A stretch of 64,000 nt of DNA from Balaenoptera acutorostrata (lineage: Eukaryota > Chordata > Mammalia > Artiodactyla > Balaenopteridae): assembly GCF_949987535.1 (NCBI RefSeq), contig NC_080075.1, positions 36,916,078 to 36,980,077 of the forward strand, in the 5' to 3' direction. Below are positions 1-11,265 of the stretch, one piece after another. The notes under the pieces are model-generated. The model did not search any database. It was not told the DNA's origin and saw nothing but the letters and a program-made list of their open reading frames with translations. How positions within the stretch are numbered: the stretch's first letter is position 1; each line of letters begins with the position of its first letter. The translations under genes and the position numbers were made by a program.

Positions 1-1682
1 AAGCCTACCTCAAGAAACAAGAAAAATCTCAAATAAACAATCTAAACTTACACCTAAAGGAACTAGAGAAAGAAGAACAAACAAAACCCAAAGTTAGTAG
101 AAGGAAAGAAATCATAAAGATCAAAGCAGAAATAAATGAAATAGAAACAAAGAAAACAATAGCAAAGATCAATAAAAATAAAAGCTGGTTCTTTGAGAAA
201 ATAAACAAAATTGATAAACCTTTAGCCAGACTCATCAAGAAAAAGAGGGAGAGGACTCAAATCAATAATATTAGAAATGAAAAAGAAGTTGCCACAGACA
301 CTGCAGAAATACAAAGCACCATAAGAGACTACTACAAACAACTCTATGCCAATAAAATGGACAACCTAGAAGAAATGGACAAATTCATAGAAGGTATAAC
401 CTTCCAAGACTGAACCAGGAAGAAGTAGAAAATATGAACAGACCAGTCGCAAGTAATGAAATTGAAACTGTGATTAAAAATCTTCCAACAAACAAAAGCC
501 CAGGACCAGATGGCTTCACAGGTGAATTCTATAAAACATTTAGAGAAGAGCTAGCACTCATCCTTCTCAAGGTCTTCCAAAAAAGTGCAGAGGAAGGAAC
601 ACTCCCAAACTCATTCTATGAGGCCACTATCACCCTGATGCCAAAACCAGACAAAGATACTACAAAAAAAGAAAATTACAGACCAGTAGCACTGATGAAT
701 ATAGATGCAAAAATCCTCAACAAAATACTACAAACAGAATCCAACAACGCATTAAAAGGATCATACACCATGATCAAGTGGGATTTATCCCAGGGATGCA
801 AGGATTCTTCAATATATGCAAATCAATCACTGTGATACACCATATTAACAAATGAAGAATAAAAACCAATGATCATCTCAATAGATACAGAAAAAGCTTT
901 TGACAAAATTCAACACCAATTCAACACCAGAGTAATGGTAATAAAAACAAAAATAAACAGCTGGGACCTAATGAAACTTTTGCACAACAAAGGAAAGTAT
1001 AAACAAGACGAAAAGACAACCCACAGAATGGGAGAAAATACTTGCATACAAATCAACGGACCAAGGGTTAATCTCCAAAATATATAAACAGTTCATGCAG
1101 CTCAATATTAAAAAAGCAGACAACCCAATCCAAAAATGGGCAGAAGACCTAAATAGACATCTCTCCAAAGAAGACAAACAGATGGCCAAGAGGCACATGA
1201 AAAGCTGCTCAACATCACTAATTATTAGAGAAATGCAAATCAAAACTACAATGAGGTATCACCTCACGCCAGTTAGAATGGGCATCATCAGAAAATCTAC
1301 AAAAAACAAATGCTGGAGAGGGTGTGGAGAAAAGGGAACCCTCTTGCACCGTTGGCGGGAATGTAAATTGATACAGCCACTATGGAGAACAGTATGGAGG
1401 TTCCTTAAAAAACTAAAAATAGAATTACCATATGATCCATCAATCCCACTACTGGGCATATATCCCGAGAAAACCATAATTCAAAAAGACACATGCACCC
1501 TAATGTTCACTGCAGCACTATTTACAATAGCCAGGTCATGGAAGCAACCTAAGTGCCCATCGACAGATGAATGGATAAAGAAGATGTGGTACATATATAC
1601 AATGGAATATTACTCAGCCATAAAAAGGAACGAAATGGGGTCATTTATAGAGACGTGGATGGACCTAGAGACTGTCATATAG
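1..1682 (+). pseudogene. L1 ORF2 remnant (RT start and C-terminal zinc knuckle)
   Basis: Dead copy of ORF2p, the L1 endonuclease/reverse transcriptase. The N-terminal RT motif [14 protein letters not shown] is readable at about 490-530. There is a one-base loss near 390 and another near 731. The RT core is gone at the ~908-930 junction. The C-terminal part (1095-1682) is open and retains a cysteine/histidine knuckle of the form [18 protein letters not shown] near 1312-1365, followed by [11 protein letters not shown] and a stop at 1680-1682. At 252-254 the codon is AGG where the two full-length copies in this window have TAG. This copy therefore shows the intact state at that site. Not functional. 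Confidence 0.9.
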
Positions 1683-1963
1683 AGTGAAGTAAGTCAGAAA
1701 GAGAAAAACAAATATCGTATGTTAACGCATATATGTGGAATCTAGAAAAATGGTACAGATGAACCAGTTTGCAAGGCAGAAATAGAGACACAGATGTAGA
1801 GAACAAACGTATGGACACCAAGGGAGGGAAAGTGGGAGGGTGGTGGGGGTGGGATGAACTGGGAGATTGGGATTGACATGTATACACTAATATGTATAAA
1901 ATAGGTAACTAGTAAGAACCTGCTGTATAAAAAAATTAAATTTAATTTAATTTTAAAAAAAAG
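1..1963 (+). mobile_element. L1 retrotransposon, 3' part, internally deleted
   Basis: The window opens inside ORF2 of an L1, between the endonuclease and the reverse transcriptase (RT). It runs to a 3'UTR and an A-rich tail of the form aaattaaatttaattttaaaa. Comparison with the full-length L1 at 16505-23616 shows that about 1.1 kb is missing at position ~908-930. The missing segment corresponds to roughly 21217-22343 of the other copy and includes the FADD catalytic motif of the RT. The 3'UTR holds a G-rich stretch at 1822-1853. It ends at a shorter 3' end than the other copies, after 'cctgctgtat'. The 5' end lies outside the window, so target-site duplications cannot be checked. Confidence 0.93.
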
Positions 1964-4129
1964 ACTGAATTATCTCATCCTCTAGCTCCTTAAGAAGTGA
2001 TTGAATTTTTGGAATTATTTTACATTCAGTTTAAATTCCACACAAAATAGTAATGATCTATCTCTTTTTTTATACCTGAACATCTATAAAAAGTCATGTA
2101 AAAGGAATAATTTAATATTACAGCAAAGATACTGAACTGGAAGAACTTTTTTAAGAGACAAAATATTTTCATCATGAAAAATGAAAACTTACCTAATTTT
2201 CATTTTTGTTGGTGCTACTGTTTTAAAAGTATGAAAAGGAGAAGGGAAAAAAAATCACCATCTTTCCTAATAGCAGTAAAGCTTGGTGTCTTGTGAAGAA
2301 CTCATGTTTGGGTATTTCTCTGCCACTTTTTTGACCTGTGGGCCAGCAAGTCAGCTATCACGAGCCTTAAGAAGTGAGTCCTCAGAAAGCATTTCTAAAG
2401 ATGAAGAACTCTACGAATAGGATAACAGTGTGTTTTGACCAAACACAGTTGCTTGGAACCATTTATGGATGAGCCAAAAATGGAACTGAATGCCATCTCC
2501 ACTCCAATTTTTCTTCCTACTCACGCTCCTGCACACAAAAACCTATTGTAGAAAGCAGCCGTGTAGGTTGCCAGAAGCCCAGCAAAGCCATATTAACAAT
2601 ATGACCCTTTATGATACAAGTTTATTTATATTCAGTGAAGTGGGTTACTGACAATTTGGCCATTAATTTGCTGTTTATAAATCGTATTTTCCTTGTGTAG
2701 TAACCACAAGACTTTGACATTCACAGTCATGTTGAAAGAAACAAGTTTATTAAAAAGGCGAAAGAAAAAAAGATTGGTCCTTTAAACTTCACCAAATTGC
2801 ACATGTCAGCCCACTAAGTAAAATTCTGGTCTTGAAAAAAACAGCAAAATGCCTAGTATAGGGGAAAGAGAAGGGAATGTGCTGTGTGTATTCAATTCAC
2901 ACATTGAAGGGGAATCAGACCAGCAAAGAAAATCTAAGTATTCCAACCCCTAAAGAAACATAATCCGAAGTTTATATCCGATGGTTTATGGGAGTTTATT
3001 GGAATATACAACAGGGTTCATGTCGTGTGTCACAAGGTGAAGCCTGTTCGCTGGTGATTTACAAGCCACATGTGCCAGCGTTACTGTAATTTATAGAACG
3101 CAGATGGTCCCGCGGTGCCCCGCTGACTTGTAGTTGAATCAGGACCTAAACCCCGTGTGTCATCTGCTCTGGGTACCTCAGGCTCACTTCCAAAATTACG
3201 CACCAACATATTTCTGTTCTGAACTGGAAGATTCCAGAGACCCTTACCTTGTAACAGATGCAACTTAAAAAAAAACTGCAGCAGAGGTGGGAAAAGAGTT
3301 AGGCTAGGAAGAGACCCAATTTTTTCTCCCTCTGCCTAAAGAAAGGTGGTTTCAGTCTCTTCCACTTCCTCGGGCAGTTTTCATCAATAGGTGTGTCACT
3401 ACTTTATTATTAACAGGGAGATAAGATGCTGCATTTCTTTTTGAATGCATCCAAACTGTGCATCTCTGCTACACAGAAAAATCATTAAAAAGGAAAAGAG
3501 GAAGGCTAATAAGATATTTTAAATTTTTGCCTATTTCTGATATAAAATACCAAAAAGCCTCCTTCCCTAGCCACCTTCAAAACTGTTATATAATTGTGTC
3601 TTTATTACAAATCCTCTTTATTACCCTCAACGGATACGGTTCAGAGAGATGTTGTAATGATGTGAGATGGATATTTACAGAATCTAATGTAAATGGATTG
3701 ACCTTTTTCAAAAGATTGTTTTATCAGCACTTTAATTCACAAATTAAGGCACGTGTTGGTTTTGAAGTGGCTTTCAGTACCTTCATTTGAAGTTTCTAGC
3801 ACTCCTTGTGCTGGTGCTAACACATTTCATGTTGTGTTTGAACCTCTGTTGGCCAAGGAGCAGTTAGAGAAGAAAGGACCCTTGAAGCTCCATTTGTGCG
3901 GCTCAGACATCTCCCTTGGAGCCTTTTATTGAGATATTGAATTGAACAATTCGGCAAGCACAAACATGTGCCTTAATAACGTGTTCTAGCACCCATGCAC
4001 ACTGCCACCAAGAGCTCCCATGTCTCCATTCCAGCTGGTCCTCGCAGCCCTGCGGATGGCGGAAAGGACAAGAAAAAGTATGTCCAGTGCATCCTTGCAC
4101 AGTTCAGTGGGGAGCACGACACTCCGGAA
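1964..4129. other. Unique DNA, no gene seen
   Basis: No repeat or coding signature is recognised. The only item of note is a minus-strand splice-donor-like site (exon side ending ACAAG, intron GTAAGG) at about 3244-3252. It is preceded by a pyrimidine-rich acceptor-like run near 3270-3300. The exon implied would be only 16-28 nt, so it is not annotated. Confidence 0.5.
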
Positions 4130-4664
4130 CAGGGCTGCCCATAGAAATATCCTATGAGCCACATATATCATTCTAAATTTTCTAGTAGCCACTCTCAAAA
4201 AAGTAAAAAGCAACAGGTGAAATTAAGCAATAATACATTCAGACTACTATATATAAAATAGATAAACAACGAGGTCCTACTGTATAGCACAAGGAACTAT
4301 ATTCAATATCCTGTAATAAATTATAATGGAAAAGAATATGAAAAAGAATAGATATGTATGTATGTGTAACTGAATCACTGTGCTGTACACCAGGAACTAA
4401 CACAACATTGTATATCAACTGCATGGCAATACAAAAAAATAAAAATAAAATAATATATTTTATACAACTCAGTACACCCAAAATAATATCATTCAACAAG
4501 TAATCAATAGTAAAGGTATCACTGAGATAGTTTACACTTTTCTGTACTACATCTTTGAAATCTGATGCGTATTTTATACATACAACGCATCTGAATTCAG
4601 ACTAGCCCTAGTTCAAGTGCTCCATAGCCACATGGGACTGAAGACTATGCTACTGGGTAGCGCC
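4130..4664. mobile_element. Ancient hAT-Charlie-type DNA transposon, split by an L1
   Basis: The left end starts at cagggctgcccatagaaatat. The right part has the familiar 'agttcaagtgctccatagccacatg' style text, interrupted here by substitutions. The ends resemble the CAGngctg...cagcgcNG termini of MER1-group non-autonomous hAT elements. The two halves (4130-4239 and 4449-4664) are separated by an L1 tail insertion. The exact family name is uncertain. Orientation is not assigned because these elements are partly palindromic. Confidence 0.65.
4240..4448 (+). mobile_element. 5'-truncated L1 tail nested in a hAT element
   Basis: About 190 nt of artiodactyl/cetacean L1 3'UTR (tcctactgtatagcacaaggaac..., then ctgtacaccaggaactaacac) ends in a short A-rich tail. 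Flanking 11-nt direct repeats aataatacatt (4229-4239) and aataatatatt (4449-4459) differ at one base. They are a convincing target-site duplication (TSD) and show that the L1 landed after the hAT element was already in place. Confidence 0.85.
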
Positions 4665-6602
4665 TTTCTAGAATGTTTCTCCCAGGAAGAAGTTGATCTA
4701 GAAAACCTGAAACATGTAATAACTTTCCATAAGAAGTAACCATTCATACATGTTTTAATACATTAAAAAACATAGATGTACGCCATAGGTATGTATTCAC
4801 TGTTTTCTTATCAAGCAAAAAGGGAAAAAAAAAAAAATCCGAGAGGAGAACCAGGAGAGCTGTAATGGAAATAAAATTGACAGCCTCTCAAAACTCAGGT
4901 GGCACTTTCCTTTTCTAGTTAATTACTGTTTTAATTACATGGCTTCTTGCGACTCCTTGATACCTAATAAACCAGACTCTTTGGAGCAGCCAAGTTGAGT
5001 TTGGCTTGAACTGCAGGTGTAAGACTCGGCATGAAACATTAATCAACTTCTTAAACATGCTCCCAAGGTGTGTTCAAGCCTTTTCTTCCTGTTTGCTTGT
5101 AAAATCACATCTTTTCACCACTGTTGGCACAGAAGTGATGGAAGAAGCTAGGAGTTGAATAATGGCTTTATGTTTTTGTCTCCCTTGGCCTGGCATAAAA
5201 CATTTTGCCTCAGATGAAATAGAACAGTAAAATATAAGATGTGATTTGTTTTCTCTCAGTCTTATAATATATACTCTTAAATATTGACCATTTCACTTAA
5301 GAAAATAAATACCTGTTGGGAAAAATAAAAATGAAAGGCCCTGGGAATACATTAGGATTTCCGGTTTGAATATTTGGAACCCAGGATATGATGGGAGATA
5401 CATTTATTCCAGGAAAGCGCTGCGTGCGGTCGATAGAGTTCCAATATGGTAGAGCATGGACCAACGGTGCCATGGGGGCTCTGCTGCCACAGAGAACAGG
5501 GGCGGAGGGAAGCCTTCCTGAGGTTCTCATTGGCTGGGAACTGACAGCATCTGATGGCATTATGAGCAGCTTGCAATTTAGCCTCAGCAGCAGGAAAATC
5601 TGCACTTGATCAGCTCTGCCATAACCAGTAAACGTCACCATGGCAAATGTGGATTTCAATGGAAGGTTTTGCAGTGCCTAGTGATAATTCTGCCAGGTCT
5701 CCCTCCTTCCCGCCTCCATCCATAAAGAGAAAGTGCGACATATGGTATTTGCATGTTATCACAAAATATGAGATACGGGGTGAAATAAATTACGTGTGAA
5801 GGGGGTTTAGCCCATAATTTCTGGTAATTTCAAAAACATGAAAATGGCTTTTGAAGTAGGAGAGAGGGCCTTTCTCCTCGGGGAAGACTTCAAAACACAT
5901 CACACGCTATATAAACACAAATGCGTTTACCTTGCCGGGGCCTCCCTTTTTTTCTCCTTGGAATCCTGGCTAATTGTCAACGATGTCTGTGTTCTAACAA
6001 GAGGTTTCTTTTTTCAGACCTGAATTATTTGAATTCGAGCTCTGTAATGTGAAGTGCTGCTGTGAGTAGGGAAGAGTGGGGGAGGGTTTGCCAGCAAAGG
6101 AAGCTGGTGCATATGAATCAGGGTCTTTCTATGAAAGAAGATCCCAAGCTGGTTCAGGATCTATTGTTCCTTCCAAGTCCTCATCAATAATGCTGAGTCC
6201 TCAAAAGTTGTTTTTCTTGTCTGCAAGGGATCTCTACTCGTTCTGCTTCTCCCATTAACTTTCATTGCCCTTGGCTCCTGCCTGGATTTGCCAAGGATCA
6301 AACTTAAAGACCCAAGTTGGAGGGCATGAAGAAACCCTTGGAAAACCCACACATCTGGCTCCTAACAGCTCCCACCATCGCTGCCCTTCGGAAAATAGGT
6401 CCAGGATGGGTGCATGAGTATATACAAACTCTAGGCAGGTGGGCGCTTTGTCTTTGTATTAGCAATGAAGAACTAGAAAGGCGTTCATGGGTATTATTGT
6501 AACTGCAGTCATAGTAGTTATTGGATATGTGTTATGTTTATCCTCTATCCTCTAAAATAAATGCTGATTACTGTGTACAATATTTGGTGAGTCTCTGCTC
6601 TG
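4665..6602. other. Unique DNA, no gene seen
   Basis: No repeat family or protein domain is recognised. Modest open frames on both strands around 5297-5659 overlap each other and show no motif, so none is called. Includes a 13-nt A run near 4826. Confidence 0.5.
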
Positions 6603-6697
6603 CTGTAAACTCCAGGGGACAGGAGACTGTCCTGATCACACAGTGCCTAGCACACGGTCTGTGCTCAGAAACTCCTGCTTGAACAAATAAATGAACT
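6603..6697 (+). mobile_element. LINE-2 3' end fossil
   Basis: The text 'tgtaaactccaggggacagg ... cagtgcctagcacac ... gctcagaaactcctgcttgaacaaataaatga' matches the well-known L2 3' end layout (tgtaagctccatgagggcagg ... gcctggcacatagtaggtgctcaataaatattt), with heavy divergence. Old, pre-eutherian-radiation repeat. Confidence 0.65.
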
Positions 6698-7119
6698 GGA
6701 GTCAGACTTTTCCATCTTTTCTAGGCGGGTGAAAATAAAGTGAGGCTTTTTCAATCCCAATTCCACAACTGTGCCAGGATGCAGAAAAACCAAGTCCTGC
6801 TGCCATAATTAAAAGGTGCATCAAGTTGTGAAAAAAGGCTGATAGACTCCAGTTTAGACTTTCCCTGATTCCTGAATTCCTACATCTCTCTTCCCAGTCA
6901 GTGCTTCCCGCTGGCCAGAAACTCTAAGGAGATTATTTACACTTCAATGCCAAAGGCATCCTCCCTGAGGCCGAGGCCTAGGAGGGCAGGGATGGGGGGG
7001 TGGGCGGGGCCGGGGAAGCAAAAGGAAATTATCATCAAGAAAAATGCTGCAACATAGAAATTTACTAGCAACTGGGTGGCCCTTGAGAGCTTAGAAAGCA
7101 CTCCCATGGACCTTTACTT

Positions 7120-7275
7120 TTCAGTTAATCTACATAATCTTGTATGACAAACATCATCATCTTCATTTCACAGGAGGAAACTGAGGCTCAGAGAAATGAA
7201 GGGCCTTAGCTAAGATCACAAGGCTGAGAGATAACAGAACCTGAATTGATACCCAAGTTCTGGAACCAAGGAGTC
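7120..7275 (-). mobile_element. MIR SINE fossil, reverse orientation
   Basis: Reads as the reverse complement of MIR: 'catcatcttcatttcacaggaggaaactgaggctcagagaaatgaag' followed by a diverged 'ggtcacacagc' and 'gaacctgaattgatacccaagttctgg'. The conserved MIR core is clear. Confidence 0.75.
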
Positions 7276-7316
7276 TTTTTTGTAAGTCATATTTCAAAGT
7301 CAAAATGTAGTATATA

Positions 7317-7621
7317 GGGGCTTTCCTGGTGGCGCAGTCGTTGAGAATCTGCCTGCCAATGCAGGGGACACAGGTTTGAGCCCTGGTCTGGGAAGATCCC
7401 ACATGCCACGGAGCAACTAGGCCCGTGAGCCACAATTGCTGAGCCTGCGTGTCTGGAGCCTGTGCTCCGCAACAAGAGAGGCCGCGACAGTGAGAGGCTT
7501 GTGCACCGCGATGAAGAGTGGCCCCCGCTTGCCGCAACTAGAGAAAGCCCTGGCACAGAAACGAAGACCCAACACAGCCATAAATAAATAAATAAATAAA
7601 ATTTAAAGTTTCTTTAAAAAA
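7317..7621 (+). mobile_element. CHR-type tRNA-derived SINE
   Basis: Full SINE beginning ggggctttcctggtggcgcag (A-box area) with a B-box-like ggtttgagccc near 7374. It continues through the tRNA-unrelated part (gagcctgcgtgtctggagcc) to a (taaa)n and A-rich tail. A perfect 15-nt TSD, aaaatgtagtatata, flanks it at 7302-7316 and 7622-7636. The family is typical of cetaceans and close relatives. It was transcribed by RNA polymerase III and mobilised by L1. Confidence 0.93.
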
Positions 7622-8083
7622 AAAATGTAGTATATATGACAGCTTTTAAAAATCAATTACTAAAAAAATCAATTAGTGAAAATGTCTTTGTCTCGATCAG
7701 ATCCCCAATCTCCCTCCCCAAGGCAACTAGAATCTACAATTTCTTCAGTATTCTTAAAGAAATTTAAGTGTGTATATAAACATAAGAACCGTGTGGACAC
7801 TCACGCAGACACACATAAGTAGGGGCACAATACCATGTTCCTCTCTAATCATAGCTTTCTTCCCATGACCTGTAGCTTGTTGGGCAAATATTTAAAGCTT
7901 CCCATCACTTCTAGATCTACATCACTGTTCTTAATTTTACAAATATAATGCATTTCCCCTTTGGTGGGTCTTTAAGTTGCTTCTCAGAATTTGTCATTGT
8001 AAACAATAAAAATTTAGGCTCATGACAACAACCATTCATTTTCTTACAAGATTCCTAGTAACTGGATTGTCCACTGGCGCTTT

Positions 8084-8404
8084 TTTTTTTTTTTAAAGAC
8101 ATTTTCTGTTTTTTTTTTTAATTTATTTTTTATAAATTTATTTATTTTATTTTTATTTATTTTTGGCTGTGTTGGGTCTTTGTTGCTGCAGGCGGGCTTT
8201 CTCTAGTTGCGGCGAGCGGGGGCTACTCTTCATTGCGGTGGCTTCTCTTGTTGTGGAGCATGTGCTCCAGAGCACAGGCTCAGTAGTTGTGGCACACGGG
8301 CTTAGTTGCTCCGCGGCACGTGGGACGTTCCCGGACCAGGGCACGAACCCGTGTCCTCTGCCCTGGCAGGCAGACCCCCAACCGCTGAGCCACCAGGGAA
8401 GTCC
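8084..8404 (-). mobile_element. CHR-type SINE, reverse orientation
   Basis: Reverse complement of the same SINE family, reading from a T/TTTA-rich head to 'accagggaagtcc' on the plus strand. TSDs tccactggcgcttt (8070-8083) and tccactggtgcttt (8405-8418) differ at one base. It lies about 460 bp from the plus-oriented SINE at 7317, giving an inverted pair. Confidence 0.92.
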
Positions 8405-8459
8405 TCCACTGGTGCTTTGAATGATGTAAAATGCACTGAGGAGACCGAGGAGGGAATTT

Positions 8460-8650
8460 CAGTTCTGGGACTGCCTTTCACTAGTTGTGTGACTTTTAAG
8501 GAGTCCCTTGAAGTCTCTGATGCTCAGTTTCCCCAGATGTAAAATTAGAAAGTGGCACAGCAGGAAGATCTAAAAGGATAGAGTAGTATAGTGGGAGGAG
8601 ATGCAGTGTAGTATCAGGACACCTGGGTTCTGGTCTTAACAAGATATGTG
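8460..8650 (+). mobile_element. MIR SINE fossil(s)
   Basis: 'actagttgtgtgacttttaag ... gctcagtttccccagatgtaaaatt' is the MIR core in forward orientation (8485-8545). A second MIR-head-like piece, 'agtatagtggg ... cacctgggttctggtctt', follows at 8586-8640. The order suggests two fragments rather than one element. Confidence 0.55.
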
Positions 8651-9334
8651 ATAACAAAGCCTCTCAAAGTAGGATCTCTGAGACCTCCTACCCCTCCAAA
8701 TAAGTCTACAGGGGAAATAATGAAGACACTGTAACTGACACTGTGGTTGTGTCATGTGACATGTGTCCATGTCCCCTTTCTTGGATATCCACATCTCCCC
8801 TTTACAACTCCTGAGTATTGGACGAAGCTGACATCAAGCTGGAGCTTGTGACTCAGGCCTAAATTCACTAATATAATCCTTTCCCCTGCTCACAGTTTTT
8901 GGGTCTGGGATGGTTATGGACCAATTTGGATCACAAAGACAGAGAAAACTCTGGAAAAAGAGGCTTCTCACTCTTTTAGGAGGTTTCCTGGAGGGGGAAA
9001 CAGGTAGATCCAGGAAGTGTTTGTGGCCATTTTCCAACCACAAAGAGATGCCAGCCTTGGGGTAAAGTTAACACCAGAAAGGAAGGATGGAGAGAAGGAA
9101 ATTTAAATGGGCCTTGGTGATATTCCTGAAACCACTGAAACACACCAACCTAAAGGTCTGCCCACTTGCTTTCCATTTGGGTGAGTCAAGTAAGTCCCTT
9201 TTTGGCTTAAGTCTTTATGGTTAAGTTTGAATCAGATTCTTCTGTTATGTACAACTGAAGGCATATTAAGAGACACAGAATTAGATATCACTATAGATAC
9301 TCACATAGATAAACACAGACTAACAGTTTCTTGA
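8651..9334. other. Unique DNA, no gene seen
   Basis: No repeat, RNA or coding signature is recognised. Confidence 0.4.
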
Positions 9335-9540
9335 TGCTTATTGAGTACAGGCTGGATACTTAGTACTTTATAAACATTATCCCCTTTAGTCATCATTGCA
9401 ACCAAAAAAATAGATACTACCATCCACATCTAACAAACGAGAAAGCAAGCTCAGAGATGTTAAGTAACTGTTCAGGTTATGCAGTTAATCAGCAAGGGAG
9501 GTGGGACTGCAGGGTTCCAAACCCTTGCCTTAAAACGACA
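9335..9540 (-). mobile_element. MIR SINE fossil, reverse orientation
   Basis: 'tgcttattgagtacaggctggatacttagtactttataaacattatcccctttagtcatc ... gcaagctcagagatgttaagtaactg ... gggaggtgggactgcagggttccaaac' follows the MIR minus-strand layout over almost its whole length. Confidence 0.75.
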
Positions 9541-10382
9541 CACCTCTTCCAGCCACGACTGGAATAGATATGCTTACTCACTTCAGCATCATTCTAACCT
9601 ACATTGTGAAGGGTGAGGCTGGTCTCTGGTGCCCTGCCCTGTCAGAACCGGTCCCCAGAGAGATACACAGGGCTCCAGATATCCCCAATCCAAAGGCAAA
9701 CAAACTGCTCTAACTGATAGGCCATGTCCTTACCTCCTGAGCTTCCTGTAGCCCCACACTCACTGGTTTGGGTCCCATTCTTTTGCTGCTAAATCCCCAT
9801 TCAAGTTAAATAATTAATAATCGGTAAATACATTTTTTATGATATACTCCTCCCAAGAGCATATTTGCATTTTACCAGAAACCTTTGAAGTCTACACCCA
9901 AAAGAGAGACTAACGGAGAACATTGCAGGTACCAGCTACAATGGAAGATGGGAAGATGTGACTTTCAAATAGTTCTTTTTGGGTGACGACATTTACCACT
10001 CACAAGACTGCATCAAGCTCACATTTTACTAACTGAAAATTGATAAGTCCAGTCAAATCTGGTAAAAGTCAGGAAGAAAATAGCTAATCTAAAATGATAA
10101 GAAATAACTACAAAGAAAATCAACAAAATATCAAAAGAAATGAAGTCTTCTGTCGGTATGATTGTATCAGATTGCTTATAAACAGACATACACACACATA
10201 GATATACAATATCAGCAACCGTTTTTTTTTTCTGTTTTCCTGACTAATTCATAGACAGAGCTCAAATTAGCCATTGCTGTCCATTCCTTTGTTTTCATCT
10301 TTTCACAGCATATATGCTTTTAGATTAATTTCTTCCATATAACATTGTTCTCCTTAGTTCTCTTTACATAAGTGAAAAGAAT
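9541..10382. other. Unique DNA, no gene seen
   Basis: No recognised repeat or coding potential. AT-rich from about 9800. Confidence 0.4.
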
Positions 10383-10507
10383 GAAGAAAAAAAGGAAGGA
10401 AGGAGGGAGGGAAGGAAGGAAGGAAGGGAGGGAGAGAGGAAGAAAGGGGGAGAGGGAGGAAGAAAGGAAGGAAGGAGGAAAGGAAAGGAAAAAAGAAAGG
10501 GGGAAAA
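10383..10507 (+). repeat. 125-nt uninterrupted polypurine tract, (ggaa/ggga)n
   Basis: Every base from 10383 to 10507 is A or G, mostly ggaa, ggga and gaaa units. Such tracts with local mirror symmetry can form triplex (H-DNA) structures and are usually length-variable. No function is implied. Confidence 0.95.
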
Positions 10508-11084
10508 TCTAGTTAACATCAAAAACAATTTTTAAACAGACTTTCAGGATAAATATAAAAACTGATGTTACATTTATAAATTTTCTTCTGTGCCATAATT
10601 TGGACTACAGTGCGTATTTTATTAGGTTGATTACTATGAAGAAATAAGAGAACCTCACCAATAATTAATTAATTGTGCAATTAAAATCACACACCTGAAT
10701 TTTCCACAAATGTTTAAATAAACCATTTTTAAGAGAATTACTATGTAGTCGCTTTCCCAGATGTTCCAAAGGCAAACAGATGTGTTAATTAGCATACTTT
10801 TGGACTTGAACTGTCCTTAATCTCTTCCTTATAATTTTTCCTTTTATTTTCAACTCTAAATTCCTTGGGTTAAAAAAAAAAAAAAAGGTCAAAACCTGGC
10901 TTGGTACCAACAATTAATGTCAAAAAAAAGTCAGTACGTGTTTTGGGAATCAATAATTAAAATTAAACTACAAATAGGCTATGTATTATTTGCATGGATT
11001 GGGAAAATCTATCAAAGTAAAAATTAGAATACAAACAACACAGAGAAGTAATAGTAATAGTAAACATGCCCAAATAGCCCAAAG
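10508..11084. other. AT-rich unique DNA, no gene seen
   Basis: Contains a 14-nt A run near 10873. Nothing else is recognised. Confidence 0.4.
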
Positions 11085-11265
11085 CAACTTTCACAGTTAT
11101 TATCTCAAGTAACCCTCAGGACCCCTCTTTGAGAAAACTGCCATTTATTATTCCCATTCACAATTACAGAAACTGAGCCAGGAAGATTATTTAAATTTTC
11201 ACAGCTTGTATGTTGCAAAAGTAGGTAAAACTGGAACCTAAAAGCTCCAGATCCCATGCATGCTC
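11085..11265 (-). mobile_element. MIR SINE fossil, reverse orientation
   Basis: 'actttcacagttattatctcaagtaaccctcaggac ... ttattcccattcacaattacagaaactgagcc ... cacagcttgtatgttgcaaaagtaggtaaaactggaacc' follows the MIR minus-strand pattern. Confidence 0.65.

Noticed and set aside
3244..3300. Minus-strand donor ACAAG|GTAAGG with pyrimidine-rich acceptor
   Set aside because: The implied exon is only 16-28 nt and has no frame support strong enough to list.
5297..5659. 120-codon minus-strand open frame, with open frames on both strands
   Set aside because: Checked for a retro-copied gene fragment. No family recognised and no polyA tail or target-site duplication seen.
7163..7537. Open frames over the CHR SINEs (also at 8163-8420, 29256-29623, 27241-27500)
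   Set aside because: These are translations of SINE sequence, a frequent artefact of its GC-rich tRNA-derived body.
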